Position numbers and translations under genes: made by a program
Notes under the pieces: generated by a model
What the model saw: the letters and a program-made list of their open reading frames with translations, nothing else
Database searches by the model: none
What the model was told of the DNA's origin: nothing
Assembly: GCA_049116335.1 (NCBI GenBank)
Contig: JAGDYZ010000003.1
Coordinates: forward strand, 310,001 to 374,000
DNA: 64,000 nucleotides
Source: CANMIH01 sp049116335
GTDB taxonomy: Bacteria > Pseudomonadota > Alphaproteobacteria > Rhodobacterales > Rhodobacteraceae
Direction: 5' to 3'
Shown: piece by piece, positions 42,453 through 50,921 of the stretch
Layout: every line of letters starts with the position of its first letter
Numbering within the stretch: position 1 is the stretch's first letter

Positions 42453-43403
42453 TTAATCGATGGTCACTTCGGCGAACCGATGCGCAATCAGACGGGCCTT
42501 TCGAGTGAGTATCGCGCGGCCGGTATAGGTGCCCCTGGGCCAGCCCGCGGCAGGAGGTTTGCGACCAAAGGCCTGCATCTGGCTGACTTGCGGGTGCTTT
42601 AGCAGAATTTTTCGCTGGAAAACCTCTCCATCCGGGCCGGTCGCCGAGAGGGTCAGCACATCCCCATGCTCTGCGTGTCCCGCATGACCATAGAGAACAA
42701 TCGGTTGATCTGGGTCTAGCGTGTGGCGACGCGCCTTGCCAGTGGTGACCTGCGGCAATGAAGGGATCGCATCGGTAAATCCGGCAGTGATCAGGCTGGC
42801 GCGATCATACGCGGGGGGCTCGGCCCACAACATTACTTGCTCTTCACCGCAGCTGGCCGTTGGGTTTGGGCGAAACGGATCCACGAGAGCGCCGTTGTGA
42901 TAGACGCTGAGGTGCAGATGCGGGTGGGTGGTTTTCCCGGATAATCCAATCTGCCCAAGAGGATCACCTGCCGTCACGGTGTCGCCTGGCACGACGCTAA
43001 GCGACCCTTGTTTCAAGTGGCAATAGAGTGTCCGCCAACCTTGACCGTGGTCGAGGAAAACGGCGTTGCCGCAGGCGTTGTCGTCGGTGACATTTGGCAT
43101 CTTTGGATCGTCAACCATGCCATCCCGCACGCGCAGGACCACGGCGTCGGCTGCGGCGCGCACCGTGGTTTGGGTCTCAAAACTGAGCAACGCGATATCG
43201 GTGCCTTTGTGCCCATCGCGCGATTTGATGCCACAGGCATAGTCAGATTGCCGCCCATGTGCGGGATCGGTATCCATATAGTCTTCGATATAACAGGTGG
43301 TTCCCAACACGCAGTCGACCGGCCAATCGAGGACGATAGGTTGAGAAAGTGCGGGCAGAGGCAAAAAGGCCCCTGCAAATGCAAGGGCCTTTGAAAGTGT
43401 CAT
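42453..43403 (-). CDS. M23-family metallopeptidase, exported
   Basis: The 316-residue protein has a signal peptide (MTLSKALAFAGAFLPLPALS), the zinc residues of LytM-type enzymes (GHKGTDIAL and HPHLHL), and a C-terminal beta domain of about 110 residues. It should cleave peptidoglycan cross-links in the periplasm. It overlaps the clpA stop by 4 bp and its stop faces the end of the coiled-coil gene 12 bp away. Confidence 0.9.
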   Translation of the reverse strand: MTLSKALAFAGAFLPLPALSQPIVLDWPVDCVLGTTCYIEDYMDTDPAHGRQSDYACGIKSRDGHKGTDIALLSFETQTTVRAAADAVVLRVRDGMVDDPKMPNVTDDNACGNAVFLDHGQGWRTLYCHLKQGSLSVVPGDTVTAGDPLGQIGLSGKTTHPHLHLSVYHNGALVDPFRPNPTASCGEEQVMLWAEPPAYDRASLITAGFTDAIPSLPQVTTGKARRHTLDPDQPIVLYGHAGHAEHGDVLTLSATGPDGEVFQRKILLKHPQVSQMQAFGRKPPAAGWPRGTYTGRAILTRKARLIAHRFAEVTID

Positions 43404-45733
43404 TCTGCGGTCAGAAGCGGCGGCTTCTTTTTGCTGCTGATCCGCGGTTTGTCAGGGCCATCAAGATCAAGCACCAGCTCACCATCTTTGAGAGAGACCT
43501 TTACAAGACCACCTTTGGCGAGCTTACCAAAGAGCAACTCTTCCGCCAGCGGCTTTTTGATGTGTTCCTGAATGACGCGGCCCAAAGGACGTGCCCCCAT
43601 GCGATCATCATAGCCTTTGTCCGCCAGCCATTCAGCGGCCGGGCGGGTCAGCTCAATGGTGACACCACGGTCCAGAAGTTGAGCTTCAAGCTGAAGCACA
43701 AACTTCTCGACCACCTGCAGGATCACCTCTTTTGGAAGTGGGCCGAAGCTGATGACCGAATCCAGACGGTTGCGGAATTCAGGCGTAAAGGTACGTTCAA
43801 TCGCGGCGGTGTCCTCACCAGTCCGACGATCGCGACCAAAGCCAATGGCGGCCTTCGCCTGCTCGGCGGCACCGGCGTTTGAGGTCATGATCAGGATCAC
43901 ATTGCGGAAATCAACCGAACGACCGTTGTGGTCGGTCAAGGTGCCGTGGTCCATGACCTGCAACAGGATGTTGAAGACATCCGGGTGGGCCTTTTCAATT
44001 TCATCAAGCAACAGAACACAATGAGGGTTCTGGTCAATGCCATCGGTCAGAAGACCACCCTGATCAAAGCCAACATAGCCGGGAGGCGCACCAATCAGAC
44101 GGCTGACGGCGTGTTTCTCCATGTACTCGGACATGTCAAAGCGCAGCAGTTCGACACCCAGGGTGCTTGCCAGCTGTTTGGCGACCTCGGTTTTACCGAC
44201 GCCTGTAGGTCCGGCAAACAGATAGTTGCCAATGGGTTTCTCAGGCTCACGCAGACCGGCACGGGCCAGTTTGATCGCCGACGAAAGCGCTTCGATGGCA
44301 AGGTCCTGACCAAAGACCACGCGTTTGAGCGTCTTCTCCAGATCTTTCAGCACCTCAGCATCGTCTTTCGACACGTTTTTCGGCGGGATGCGGGCAATTT
44401 TGGCCACAACATCTTCGATCTCTTTCACGCCAATGGTCTTGCGACGTTTGGATTCCGCCACAAGATGCTGGGCCGCACCGGCTTCGTCGATCACGTCGAT
44501 GGCCTTATCGGGCAGTTTGCGATCGTTGATATAGCGCGACGACAGTTCCACAGCCGATTTGATCGCATCGGCGGTGTATTTCACGCTGTGGTGCTCTTCG
44601 AAATAGGTTTTGATCCCTTTGAGGATCTTCACCGCATCTTCGACCGTGGGTTCGCTCACGTCGATTTTCTGGAAACGACGCGACAGAGCGCGATCTTTTT
44701 CAAAATGCTGACGGAACTCTTTGTAGGTGGTTGACCCCATGGTGCGCAGCTTGCCGCCCTGGAGCGCAGGCTTCAGAAGGTTGGAGGCATCCATTGCGCC
44801 ACCCGACGTCGCCCCAGCCCCAATAACCGTGTGGATCTCATCGATGAACAATACCGCATCAGGATGCTCTTCAAGCTCGGTTACTACAGCTTTGAGACGT
44901 TCCTCAAAGTCACCGCGATAGCGGGTGCCTGCCAGAAGTGCGCCCATATCCAGCGAGTAGATCGTGGTGTTGGACAGAACCTCAGGCGTTTCACCGGCCA
45001 CGACTTTGCGGGCCAGCCCCTCGGCGATTGCAGTCTTGCCGACACCGGGATCCCCCACCAAAAGCGGGTTATTCTTGCGGCGGCGGCACAGCACCTGAAT
45101 ACAGCGCTCAACCTCATGGTTGCGGCCGATCAGAGGGTCGATGTCACCTTCGCCGGCCTTTTCATTGAGGTCGACGCAGTATTTTGCCAGCGCAGATTCT
45201 TTGTCCTGACCCGAGGGTTGGGGTTCGACATGGGGGGCCTGTTCTTCGGCCTCTTCTGCGCCCTGGATGGGGCGGCTTTCGCCATAGGCGGGGTTTTTGG
45301 CCACGCCATGGGCGATAAAGTTGACCGCGTCATATCGGGTCATGTCCTGCTCTTGCAGGAAATAGGCCGCGTTGGATTCGCGTTCCGCGAAAATGGCGAC
45401 CAAAACATTGGCGCCGCTTACTTCGGTCCGGCCCGATGACTGCACGTGGATTGCCGCGCGTTGAATCACGCGCTGGAAAGCCGCGGTTGGCACGGCCTCG
45501 GATCCTTCGACATCGGTGACCAGATTGGTCAGATCGTCGTCGATGAAATCCACAAGCGTGGTGCGCAGTTCCTCGGTGGCGACCGAACAGGCCTTCATCA
45601 CGCGCACCGCATCTGGTTCGTCAATCAGCGCCAAGAGCAGGTGCTCTAGCGTTGCGAACTCGTGGCTGCGTGAATTGGCCAAAGCAAGGGCCGCATGAAT
45701 GGCCTGCTCAAGTGTGGTCGAGAATGAAGGCAC
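43400..45733 (-). CDS. clpA: ATP-dependent Clp protease ATPase subunit ClpA
   Basis: The 777-residue Hsp100 protein has a double-Clp N-domain (residues 1-145), a first AAA module with GDPGVGKT and DEIHTVIGAG, and a second with GPTGVGKT and the ClpP-docking loop IGFG. It unfolds tagged proteins and feeds them to ClpP. It begins with GTG at 45733 behind a GAGGAG site. No clpS gene is adjacent. The upstream gap offers a sigma-32-like promoter. Confidence 0.95.
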   Translation of the reverse strand: MPSFSTTLEQAIHAALALANSRSHEFATLEHLLLALIDEPDAVRVMKACSVATEELRTTLVDFIDDDLTNLVTDVEGSEAVPTAAFQRVIQRAAIHVQSSGRTEVSGANVLVAIFAERESNAAYFLQEQDMTRYDAVNFIAHGVAKNPAYGESRPIQGAEEAEEQAPHVEPQPSGQDKESALAKYCVDLNEKAGEGDIDPLIGRNHEVERCIQVLCRRRKNNPLLVGDPGVGKTAIAEGLARKVVAGETPEVLSNTTIYSLDMGALLAGTRYRGDFEERLKAVVTELEEHPDAVLFIDEIHTVIGAGATSGGAMDASNLLKPALQGGKLRTMGSTTYKEFRQHFEKDRALSRRFQKIDVSEPTVEDAVKILKGIKTYFEEHHSVKYTADAIKSAVELSSRYINDRKLPDKAIDVIDEAGAAQHLVAESKRRKTIGVKEIEDVVAKIARIPPKNVSKDDAEVLKDLEKTLKRVVFGQDLAIEALSSAIKLARAGLREPEKPIGNYLFAGPTGVGKTEVAKQLASTLGVELLRFDMSEYMEKHAVSRLIGAPPGYVGFDQGGLLTDGIDQNPHCVLLLDEIEKAHPDVFNILLQVMDHGTLTDHNGRSVDFRNVILIMTSNAGAAEQAKAAIGFGRDRRTGEDTAAIERTFTPEFRNRLDSVISFGPLPKEVILQVVEKFVLQLEAQLLDRGVTIELTRPAAEWLADKGYDDRMGARPLGRVIQEHIKKPLAEELLFGKLAKGGLVKVSLKDGELVLDLDGPDKPRISSKKKPPLLTAE

Positions 45734-45791
45734 GGGCGTGCTCCTCTTTTTGTGCGCCGTCTTTCTGACAGCATTGCCTCATAGGGTTAAA

Positions 45792-45819
45792 GTTTGGTCG
45801 ATTAATGCCGGTCTTCAAG
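45792..45819 (-). promoter_or_regulatory. Candidate heat-shock (sigma-32) promoter of clpA
   Basis: Read leftwards, CTTGAA (45819-45814) is followed after 16 bases by CCAAAC (45797-45792), against the sigma-32 consensus CTTGAA - 13 to 17 - CCATAT. The -35 is perfect and the -10 matches 4 of 6 positions, 59 bp upstream of the clpA GTG. Confidence 0.35.
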
Positions 45820-45877
45820 TGTTTTCTCGTTTCACGGTCATCACAACTTGCCCCATTTCTTGTTTCAAACCTTCAGA

Positions 45878-46639
45878 CTAGAAGGCGTCTTTGCGGGCGC
45901 GGATTTCGGAAAAAACTTCAGCATTTGAAGCACTTACCATGCCGAGACTTGTCTTTAGGTCTTCATCGGAGGCCCGCAAAAAAGGATTGGTTTCCAGTTC
46001 CAAAGATAATGGCACCTGTGCGGTTGGAAGCCCCGCTTTGCGCGCCACTTCTATATCACGAACCCGAGAGATAAGGTTTTGGTTGTCGGGGTCAATGGTC
46101 AGAGCGAACTTGGCATTGCCTGTCGTATATTCATGACCCGAGTAAACCATAGTTTCACCCGGCAGTTCGGCCAGGCGTGACAGCGAATCCCACATCATCT
46201 CTGGCGTGCCCTCAAACAGGCGTCCACAGCCGAGGGCCATCAGGCTGTCGGCGGTGAAGACGGCCGGGCCTTCGGGGTAATAATAGGCCACATGCCCCAG
46301 TGTGTGACCGGGCACGGGGATCACCTGACACAGGCTGTTGCCACTGCCGCCGGAAAACCCGTTTGGAAGGGCGAAATCGAGCTTGGGCAATTTGTCTTCT
46401 TCAGCCTTTGGGCCCATGACCATACAGCCGTATTTTTCCTTCAGCTCATCAATGGCCTGTACATGATCCCAATGGTGGTGGGTCAGCATGATCACACCCG
46501 GGGTCCAGCCCCGGCTGTCGAGGGCGTCGATGATCGGAGCAGCTTCGGGTGCGTCAATGATGGCCACGCCATCCGTGCCATTGACCAAATATGCGTAGTT
46601 GTCTTCGAGGCAGGGAATGGTCACGATCTCAAGGGGCAT
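45878..46639 (-). CDS. gloB: Hydroxyacylglutathione hydrolase (glyoxalase II)
   Basis: The 253-residue metallo-beta-lactamase-fold protein has THHHWDH at residues 53-59, GHTLGHVAYY, the DSLMALGCGRLFEG segment and YSGHEYTTGN, all glyoxalase II markers. It hydrolyses S-D-lactoylglutathione to D-lactate. The start is the ATG after GAAAGACC; upstream codons to 46702 are leader. It is divergent from the methyltransferase gene, with 62 bp between. Confidence 0.94.
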   Translation of the reverse strand: MPLEIVTIPCLEDNYAYLVNGTDGVAIIDAPEAAPIIDALDSRGWTPGVIMLTHHHWDHVQAIDELKEKYGCMVMGPKAEEDKLPKLDFALPNGFSGGSGNSLCQVIPVPGHTLGHVAYYYPEGPAVFTADSLMALGCGRLFEGTPEMMWDSLSRLAELPGETMVYSGHEYTTGNAKFALTIDPDNQNLISRVRDIEVARKAGLPTAQVPLSLELETNPFLRASDEDLKTSLGMVSASNAEVFSEIRARKDAF

Positions 46640-46701
46640 GGTCTTTCCTTCTCGGCTTTGACACAGTGCCCCCAGAGTGACCGATCCTGCGAAGGGCTGC
46701 A

Positions 46702-47472
46702 ATGCATCTGGATGTACAGGTTTTGCGAGATTTCTATTACCGCAACGCGTTGGGGCGTGCGGCGCAGAAGATCATTCGCAATCAGGTTCTGGAATTCTGG
46801 CCTGAGGCTAAGGGGCAGACCGTTGCGGGCTATGGTTTTGCTGTGCCTCTGCTGCGCCCCTATCTCAAAGACGCCCGGCGGGTGATCGGGTTGATGCCCG
46901 GACCGCAGGGGGTGATGCCCTGGCCTGCGGGCATGCCAAATGTCAGCGTCCTGTGTGAAGAGGCACGGTGGCCGCTTGAGACGGGACGTGTGGATCGTCT
47001 GGTTCTGATGCATGGGCTTGAGACATCTGAAACGCCAACTGATGTGCTGGACGAAGCCTATCGTGTGTTAGGCCCGGGCGGCGAGGCGTTGTTTGTGGTG
47101 CCAAATCGCACAGGGGTTTGGGCACGGGCGGAACGGACGCCCTTTGGGTATGGGCGCCCCTATACGCTGGGTCAGCTTGAGGCGCAGCTGAAAGCGCATG
47201 ACTTTTTGCCCGAGGCCCATCTGTCTGTTCTGTATCAGCCCCCCTCGACACGGCGGTTCTGGATGAAGACCGGATCCTTCTGGGAGAAAACCGGTCGGGC
47301 TATTCCTGCGGTGATGGCTGGGGGCGTGATGATGGTGATCGCCTCGAAGCGAAATCCCCCCCGTCGGAAGGGGCTGGGGCAGGCGGCGCGGGTGCTCAAT
47401 CCACTGGATGTGTTGGGCCCGAGCAAGGAGCCCAAGACCGCCTATGGGACGGACTGGCGCTCGGGTCTTTGA
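46702..47472 (+). CDS. Class I SAM-dependent methyltransferase-like protein
   Basis: The 256-residue protein keeps the fold: VAGYGFAVPLLRPYLKDARRVIGLMPG as strand 1 and acidic-end replacement, RVDRLVLMHGLE as strand 4 and YRVLGPGGEALFVVPN as strand 5. The SAM-binding glycine loop is reduced (GYGFA). C-terminal residues are basic. The gloB-adjacent placement is conserved in roseobacters as far as I recall. Substrate unknown. Confidence 0.8.
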   Translation: MHLDVQVLRDFYYRNALGRAAQKIIRNQVLEFWPEAKGQTVAGYGFAVPLLRPYLKDARRVIGLMPGPQGVMPWPAGMPNVSVLCEEARWPLETGRVDRLVLMHGLETSETPTDVLDEAYRVLGPGGEALFVVPNRTGVWARAERTPFGYGRPYTLGQLEAQLKAHDFLPEAHLSVLYQPPSTRRFWMKTGSFWEKTGRAIPAVMAGGVMMVIASKRNPPRRKGLGQAARVLNPLDVLGPSKEPKTAYGTDWRSGL

Positions 47473-47553
47473 CCCATCGCCCCACCCGCCGTCCCACGGC
47501 GGTGCCCCCTCAAGAGATTCGTCTGCGGCGACGAGAGATCCAGAATTAACCTG

Positions 47554-47606
47554 TTTCGTGGCGGGAAACACACAGGTGAATGTCGTATTTTGTGGCGCGA
47601 AACACA
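47554..47606. repeat. Paired 19-base imperfect direct repeat
   Basis: TTTCGTGGCGGGAAACACA at 47554 and TTTTGTGGCGCGAAACACA at 47588 share 17 of 19 bases at a 34-bp period. Each holds a partly palindromic TTTC/GAAA core, as protein-binding sites often do. They lie 300 bp upstream of atpH. Confidence 0.45.
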
Positions 47607-47780
47607 TGCGGCTTTCGCAAAGTGAACTCCCCATGAAAACGAGAGATTCTCTTGGAAATCAGCTAATTTCTTAAAAAAGCACCAACTTTTGCGGCACTTT
47701 TTTATGCGCAGAACGTCGCACTTTGCCCGAAGCCCTTGAAATTAGGGCAATCCGGCCTGTGAGATTTCGACGCTAACTTG

Positions 47781-47809
47781 TTGCTTGGTGCATGGGGCTC
47801 TGCTACATC
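47781..47809 (+). promoter_or_regulatory. Candidate promoter of the atp operon
   Basis: TTGCTT and TACATC are separated by 17 bases, about 100 bp upstream of atpH. The same CTACATCC string precedes panB at about 32670. Confidence 0.45.
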
Positions 47810-47827
47810 CGCGTCGATTTATGTCGC

Positions 47828-47841
47828 TTGATGCAAATCAA
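47828..47841. promoter_or_regulatory. Perfect FNR-type box in atp leader
   Basis: TTGATGCAAATCAA matches TTGAT-N4-ATCAA at all ten fixed bases. It starts about 19 bp downstream of the candidate -10, so binding could repress, or could activate from a further downstream start. Confidence 0.65.
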
Positions 47842-47909
47842 GTTCTCAAAACGCCTCCGGGTGCTCGGGTTTCCGCAGCGCCGCGGGGGCTAATATCGGA
47901 AGGGTGGAC

Positions 47910-48470
47910 GTGTCTGAATCAGCATCGATTTCCTCCGGCATCGCCGAGCGCTATGCCACCGCTGTCTTCGAGCTTGTGAAGGAAGCCAAAGAGCTACCTA
48001 AACTCGAGGCCAATCTTGACGATTTCGCTGCTGCGCTGGATGACAGTGCCGATCTGCGTGACCTGTTGGTTTCGCCGATTTACAGCCGTGATGATCAGGG
48101 ATCGGCCGTGACAGCGATTGCCCAGAAAATGGGTATGATCCCCGCGATGCAGAACGTGCTGGGGCTTATGGCCGCCAAGCGCCGCCTGTTTGTCGCACCG
48201 CAGCTGATCGCAAAACTGCGTGATCTGATCGCGGAAGACAAAGGTGAGGTTACAGCAGACGTGGTTTCGGCCACCGCCATGACCAACGCCCAGGCCAAGA
48301 AACTGGCCGAGACGCTGAAAGCCAGTGTCGGCAAAGATGTTAAGATCAATGCCTCCGTCGACGAAAAACTGATCGGCGGGCTTGTAGTTAAGGTGGGCTC
48401 GAAGATGATCGATACGTCGATCCGCTCCAAGCTCAACTCTCTCCAGAATGCAATGAAAGAGGTCGGATAA
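47910..48470 (+). CDS. atpH: F1 ATP synthase delta subunit
   Basis: The 186-residue protein starts at GTG 47910 (MSESASISSGIAERYATAVFEL). The GTG two codons earlier would add MD, but GGAAGGG is better spaced to the chosen one. It has the delta pattern RYATAVFEL at the start and a C-terminal ASVDEKLIGGLVVKVG. It links F1 to the peripheral stalk. The operon order atpHAGDC, without F0 genes, is the one seen across Rhodobacterales. Confidence 0.94.
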   Translation: MSESASISSGIAERYATAVFELVKEAKELPKLEANLDDFAAALDDSADLRDLLVSPIYSRDDQGSAVTAIAQKMGMIPAMQNVLGLMAAKRRLFVAPQLIAKLRDLIAEDKGEVTADVVSATAMTNAQAKKLAETLKASVGKDVKINASVDEKLIGGLVVKVGSKMIDTSIRSKLNSLQNAMKEVG

Positions 48471-50012
48471 ATGGGTATCCAAGCAGCAGAGATTTCTGCG
48501 ATCTTGAAAGACCAGATCAAAAACTTCGGTCAAGACGCCGAAGTGGCTGAAGTTGGTCGCGTGCTGAGCGTTGGGGACGGTATTGCCCGTGTCCACGGCC
48601 TCGACAATGTTCAGGCCGGTGAAATGGTCGAATTCCCAGGTGGTGTTATGGGCATGGCCCTGAACCTGGAAAGCGACAACGTTGGTATCGTTATCTTCGG
48701 TTCCGACCGCGACATTAAAGAAGGCGACACCGTTAAGCGCACACAGTCCATCGTGGACGTGCCTGCGGGTGACGCGCTTTTGGGTCGTGTTGTTGACGGC
48801 CTGGGCAACCCGGTTGACGGCAAAGGTCCGATCGAAGCCGCCGAGCGTCGCATCGCCGACTCGAAAGCACCGGGCATCATCCCGCGTAAATCGGTTCACG
48901 AGCCGATGGCAACCGGCCTCAAAGCCGTTGACGCGATGATCCCAATTGGTCGTGGCCAGCGTGAGCTGATCATTGGTGACCGTCAGACCGGTAAAACCGC
49001 CGTTGCTCTGGATGCGATCCTGAACCAGAAATCGTACAACGACGCCGCAGGCGACGACGAGTCGAAGAAACTGTTCTGCATCTACGTTGCTGTAGGTCAG
49101 AAGCGTTCGACCGTTGCTCAGCTGGTGAAGAAACTGGAAGAAACCGGTGCGATCGATTATTCGGTTGTTGTGGCTGCGACCGCGTCCGACCCGGCTCCCA
49201 TGCAGTTCCTGGCGCCCTACGCCGCGACCGCTATGGCAGAATACTTCCGTGACAACGGCAAGCACGCGCTGATCATCTATGATGACCTGTCGAAGCAGGC
49301 TGTGTCCTACCGTCAGATGTCGCTGCTGCTGCGCCGCCCACCCGGCCGTGAAGCCTATCCTGGCGACGTTTTCTACCTCCACTCGCGTCTGCTCGAGCGT
49401 TCTGCAAAGCTGAACGAAGACAGTGGTTCGGGCTCGCTGACCGCGCTGCCGATCATTGAAACCCAGGGCGGCGACGTTTCGGCGTTTATTCCGACCAACG
49501 TGATCTCGATCACCGACGGTCAGATCTTCCTGGAAACCGAACTGTTCTACCAGGGTATCCGTCCTGCGGTGAACACCGGTCTGTCGGTTTCGCGTGTTGG
49601 TTCGTCGGCTCAAACTGACGCAATGTCGTCGGTTGCTGGTCCGGTGAAACTGTCGCTGGCTCAGTATCGCGAAATGGCGGCCTTTGCTCAGTTCGGTTCC
49701 GACCTTGACGCCGCAACTCAGCAGCTGCTGGCACGTGGTGCACGTCTGACCGAGCTGATGAAACAGCCTCAGTACTCGCCGCTGACCAACTCGGAAATCG
49801 TTTGCGTCATCTATGCGGGCACCAACGGGTATCTGGACAACGTAGATCTGAAAGACGTTGGTCGCTATGAAAGCGAACTGCTGTCCTTCCTGCGCACCCA
49901 GAAAGCTGACTTCTTGGCTTGGATCACCGATACCGATCCCAAGTTCAAAAAGGGTGAGCCGGTAGAAAAGATGAAGGCAGTCCTCGACGAATTCGCTGCG
50001 AACTTCTCGTAA
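48471..50012 (+). CDS. atpA: F1 ATP synthase alpha subunit
   Basis: The 513-residue protein has the P-loop GDRQTGKT near residue 170 and the alpha signature PAVNTGLSVSRVGSSAQ with the arginine finger. Full-length for the family. It starts directly on the base after the atpH stop. Confidence 0.97.
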   Translation: MGIQAAEISAILKDQIKNFGQDAEVAEVGRVLSVGDGIARVHGLDNVQAGEMVEFPGGVMGMALNLESDNVGIVIFGSDRDIKEGDTVKRTQSIVDVPAGDALLGRVVDGLGNPVDGKGPIEAAERRIADSKAPGIIPRKSVHEPMATGLKAVDAMIPIGRGQRELIIGDRQTGKTAVALDAILNQKSYNDAAGDDESKKLFCIYVAVGQKRSTVAQLVKKLEETGAIDYSVVVAATASDPAPMQFLAPYAATAMAEYFRDNGKHALIIYDDLSKQAVSYRQMSLLLRRPPGREAYPGDVFYLHSRLLERSAKLNEDSGSGSLTALPIIETQGGDVSAFIPTNVISITDGQIFLETELFYQGIRPAVNTGLSVSRVGSSAQTDAMSSVAGPVKLSLAQYREMAAFAQFGSDLDAATQQLLARGARLTELMKQPQYSPLTNSEIVCVIYAGTNGYLDNVDLKDVGRYESELLSFLRTQKADFLAWITDTDPKFKKGEPVEKMKAVLDEFAANFS

Positions 50013-50024
50013 GGAGATCCGGCG

Positions 50025-50903
50025 ATGCCCAATCTCAAGGACCTAAAAACCAGGATCGCGTCGGTCAAATCGACCCGCAAGATCACAAAGGCTATGCAGA
50101 TGGTGGCCGCCGCAAAATTGCGGCGGGCCCAGGATGCAGCCGAGCAGGCGCGCCCCTACGCCGCCCGCTTTAACGCTGTAATGGCATCGTTGGCTGCGTC
50201 TGTGGCCGGCAGTGATACCGCTCCGCGCCTGCTTGCGGGCTCGGGCAAAGACGATGTGCATCTGTTGGTTGTCATGACCGCCGAGCGCGGTCTTTGTGGC
50301 GGCTTCAACAGTTCGATTGTGAAACTTGCTAAGGCGCATGCTGAAAAGCTGACCAAAGCAGGCAAGCAGGTGAAAGTGCTCACCGTCGGCAAAAAAGGTC
50401 GTGAGCAGCTGAAGCGTGAATTTGACAACCTGATGGTTGGTCACGTGGATCTGTCTGACGTGAAACGCCTTGGTTACAACAACGCACAGGATATCGCCAA
50501 AGATGTTCTGGGCCGTTTTGACGCCAATGAGTTTGATGTCGCAACGATCTTCTTCAACCGCTTCCAGTCGGTGATCAGCCAGATCCCGACAGCACAGCAG
50601 ATCATTCCGGCCTCGTACGAGACGGAAGAGGGCGCGTCGGACGCGTCGGCCTTGTATGACTACGAGCCCGACGAAGAAGCGATCCTGGCTGACCTGCTGC
50701 CGCGTGGCGTGGCGACACAGATCTTCTCGGCTCTGCTCGAGAATGCGGCCTCTGAACAGGGTGCCCGGATGTCTGCCATGGATAACGCAACGCGGAACGC
50801 GGGCGACATGATCGACAGGCTGACCACCGAATACAACCGGTCGCGTCAAGCCGTGATCACAAACGAACTGATCGAAATTATCTCGGGCGCTGAGGCGCTC
50901 TAA
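50025..50903 (+). CDS. atpG: F1 ATP synthase gamma subunit
   Basis: The 292-residue protein carries MPNLKDLKTRIASVKSTRKITKAM, GLCGGFN, and a C-terminal ERVMSAMD-like equivalent (ARMSAMDNATRNAGDMI). It forms the rotating central shaft. AAGGAGATCC precedes the ATG, 12 bp after atpA. Confidence 0.97.
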   Translation: MPNLKDLKTRIASVKSTRKITKAMQMVAAAKLRRAQDAAEQARPYAARFNAVMASLAASVAGSDTAPRLLAGSGKDDVHLLVVMTAERGLCGGFNSSIVKLAKAHAEKLTKAGKQVKVLTVGKKGREQLKREFDNLMVGHVDLSDVKRLGYNNAQDIAKDVLGRFDANEFDVATIFFNRFQSVISQIPTAQQIIPASYETEEGASDASALYDYEPDEEAILADLLPRGVATQIFSALLENAASEQGARMSAMDNATRNAGDMIDRLTTEYNRSRQAVITNELIEIISGAEAL

Positions 50904-50921
50904 GAACCGGAGACAGCAACA

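Larger units (their letters stand above)
47473..47909. other. Leader region of the atp operon
   Basis: 437 bp without a gene. Contents from left to right: a hairpin-like CCGCCGTCCCACGGCGG near 47490, two copies of an imperfect 19-base repeat (47554-47572 and 47588-47606), an A+T-rich tract near 47670-47710, a candidate promoter, and an FNR-type box. Confidence 0.65.

Noticed and set aside
47994..49613. 539-residue open frame antisense to atpH/atpA
   Set aside because: It mirrors two highly conserved subunits, has no ribosome binding site and shows only codon-bias shadow composition.
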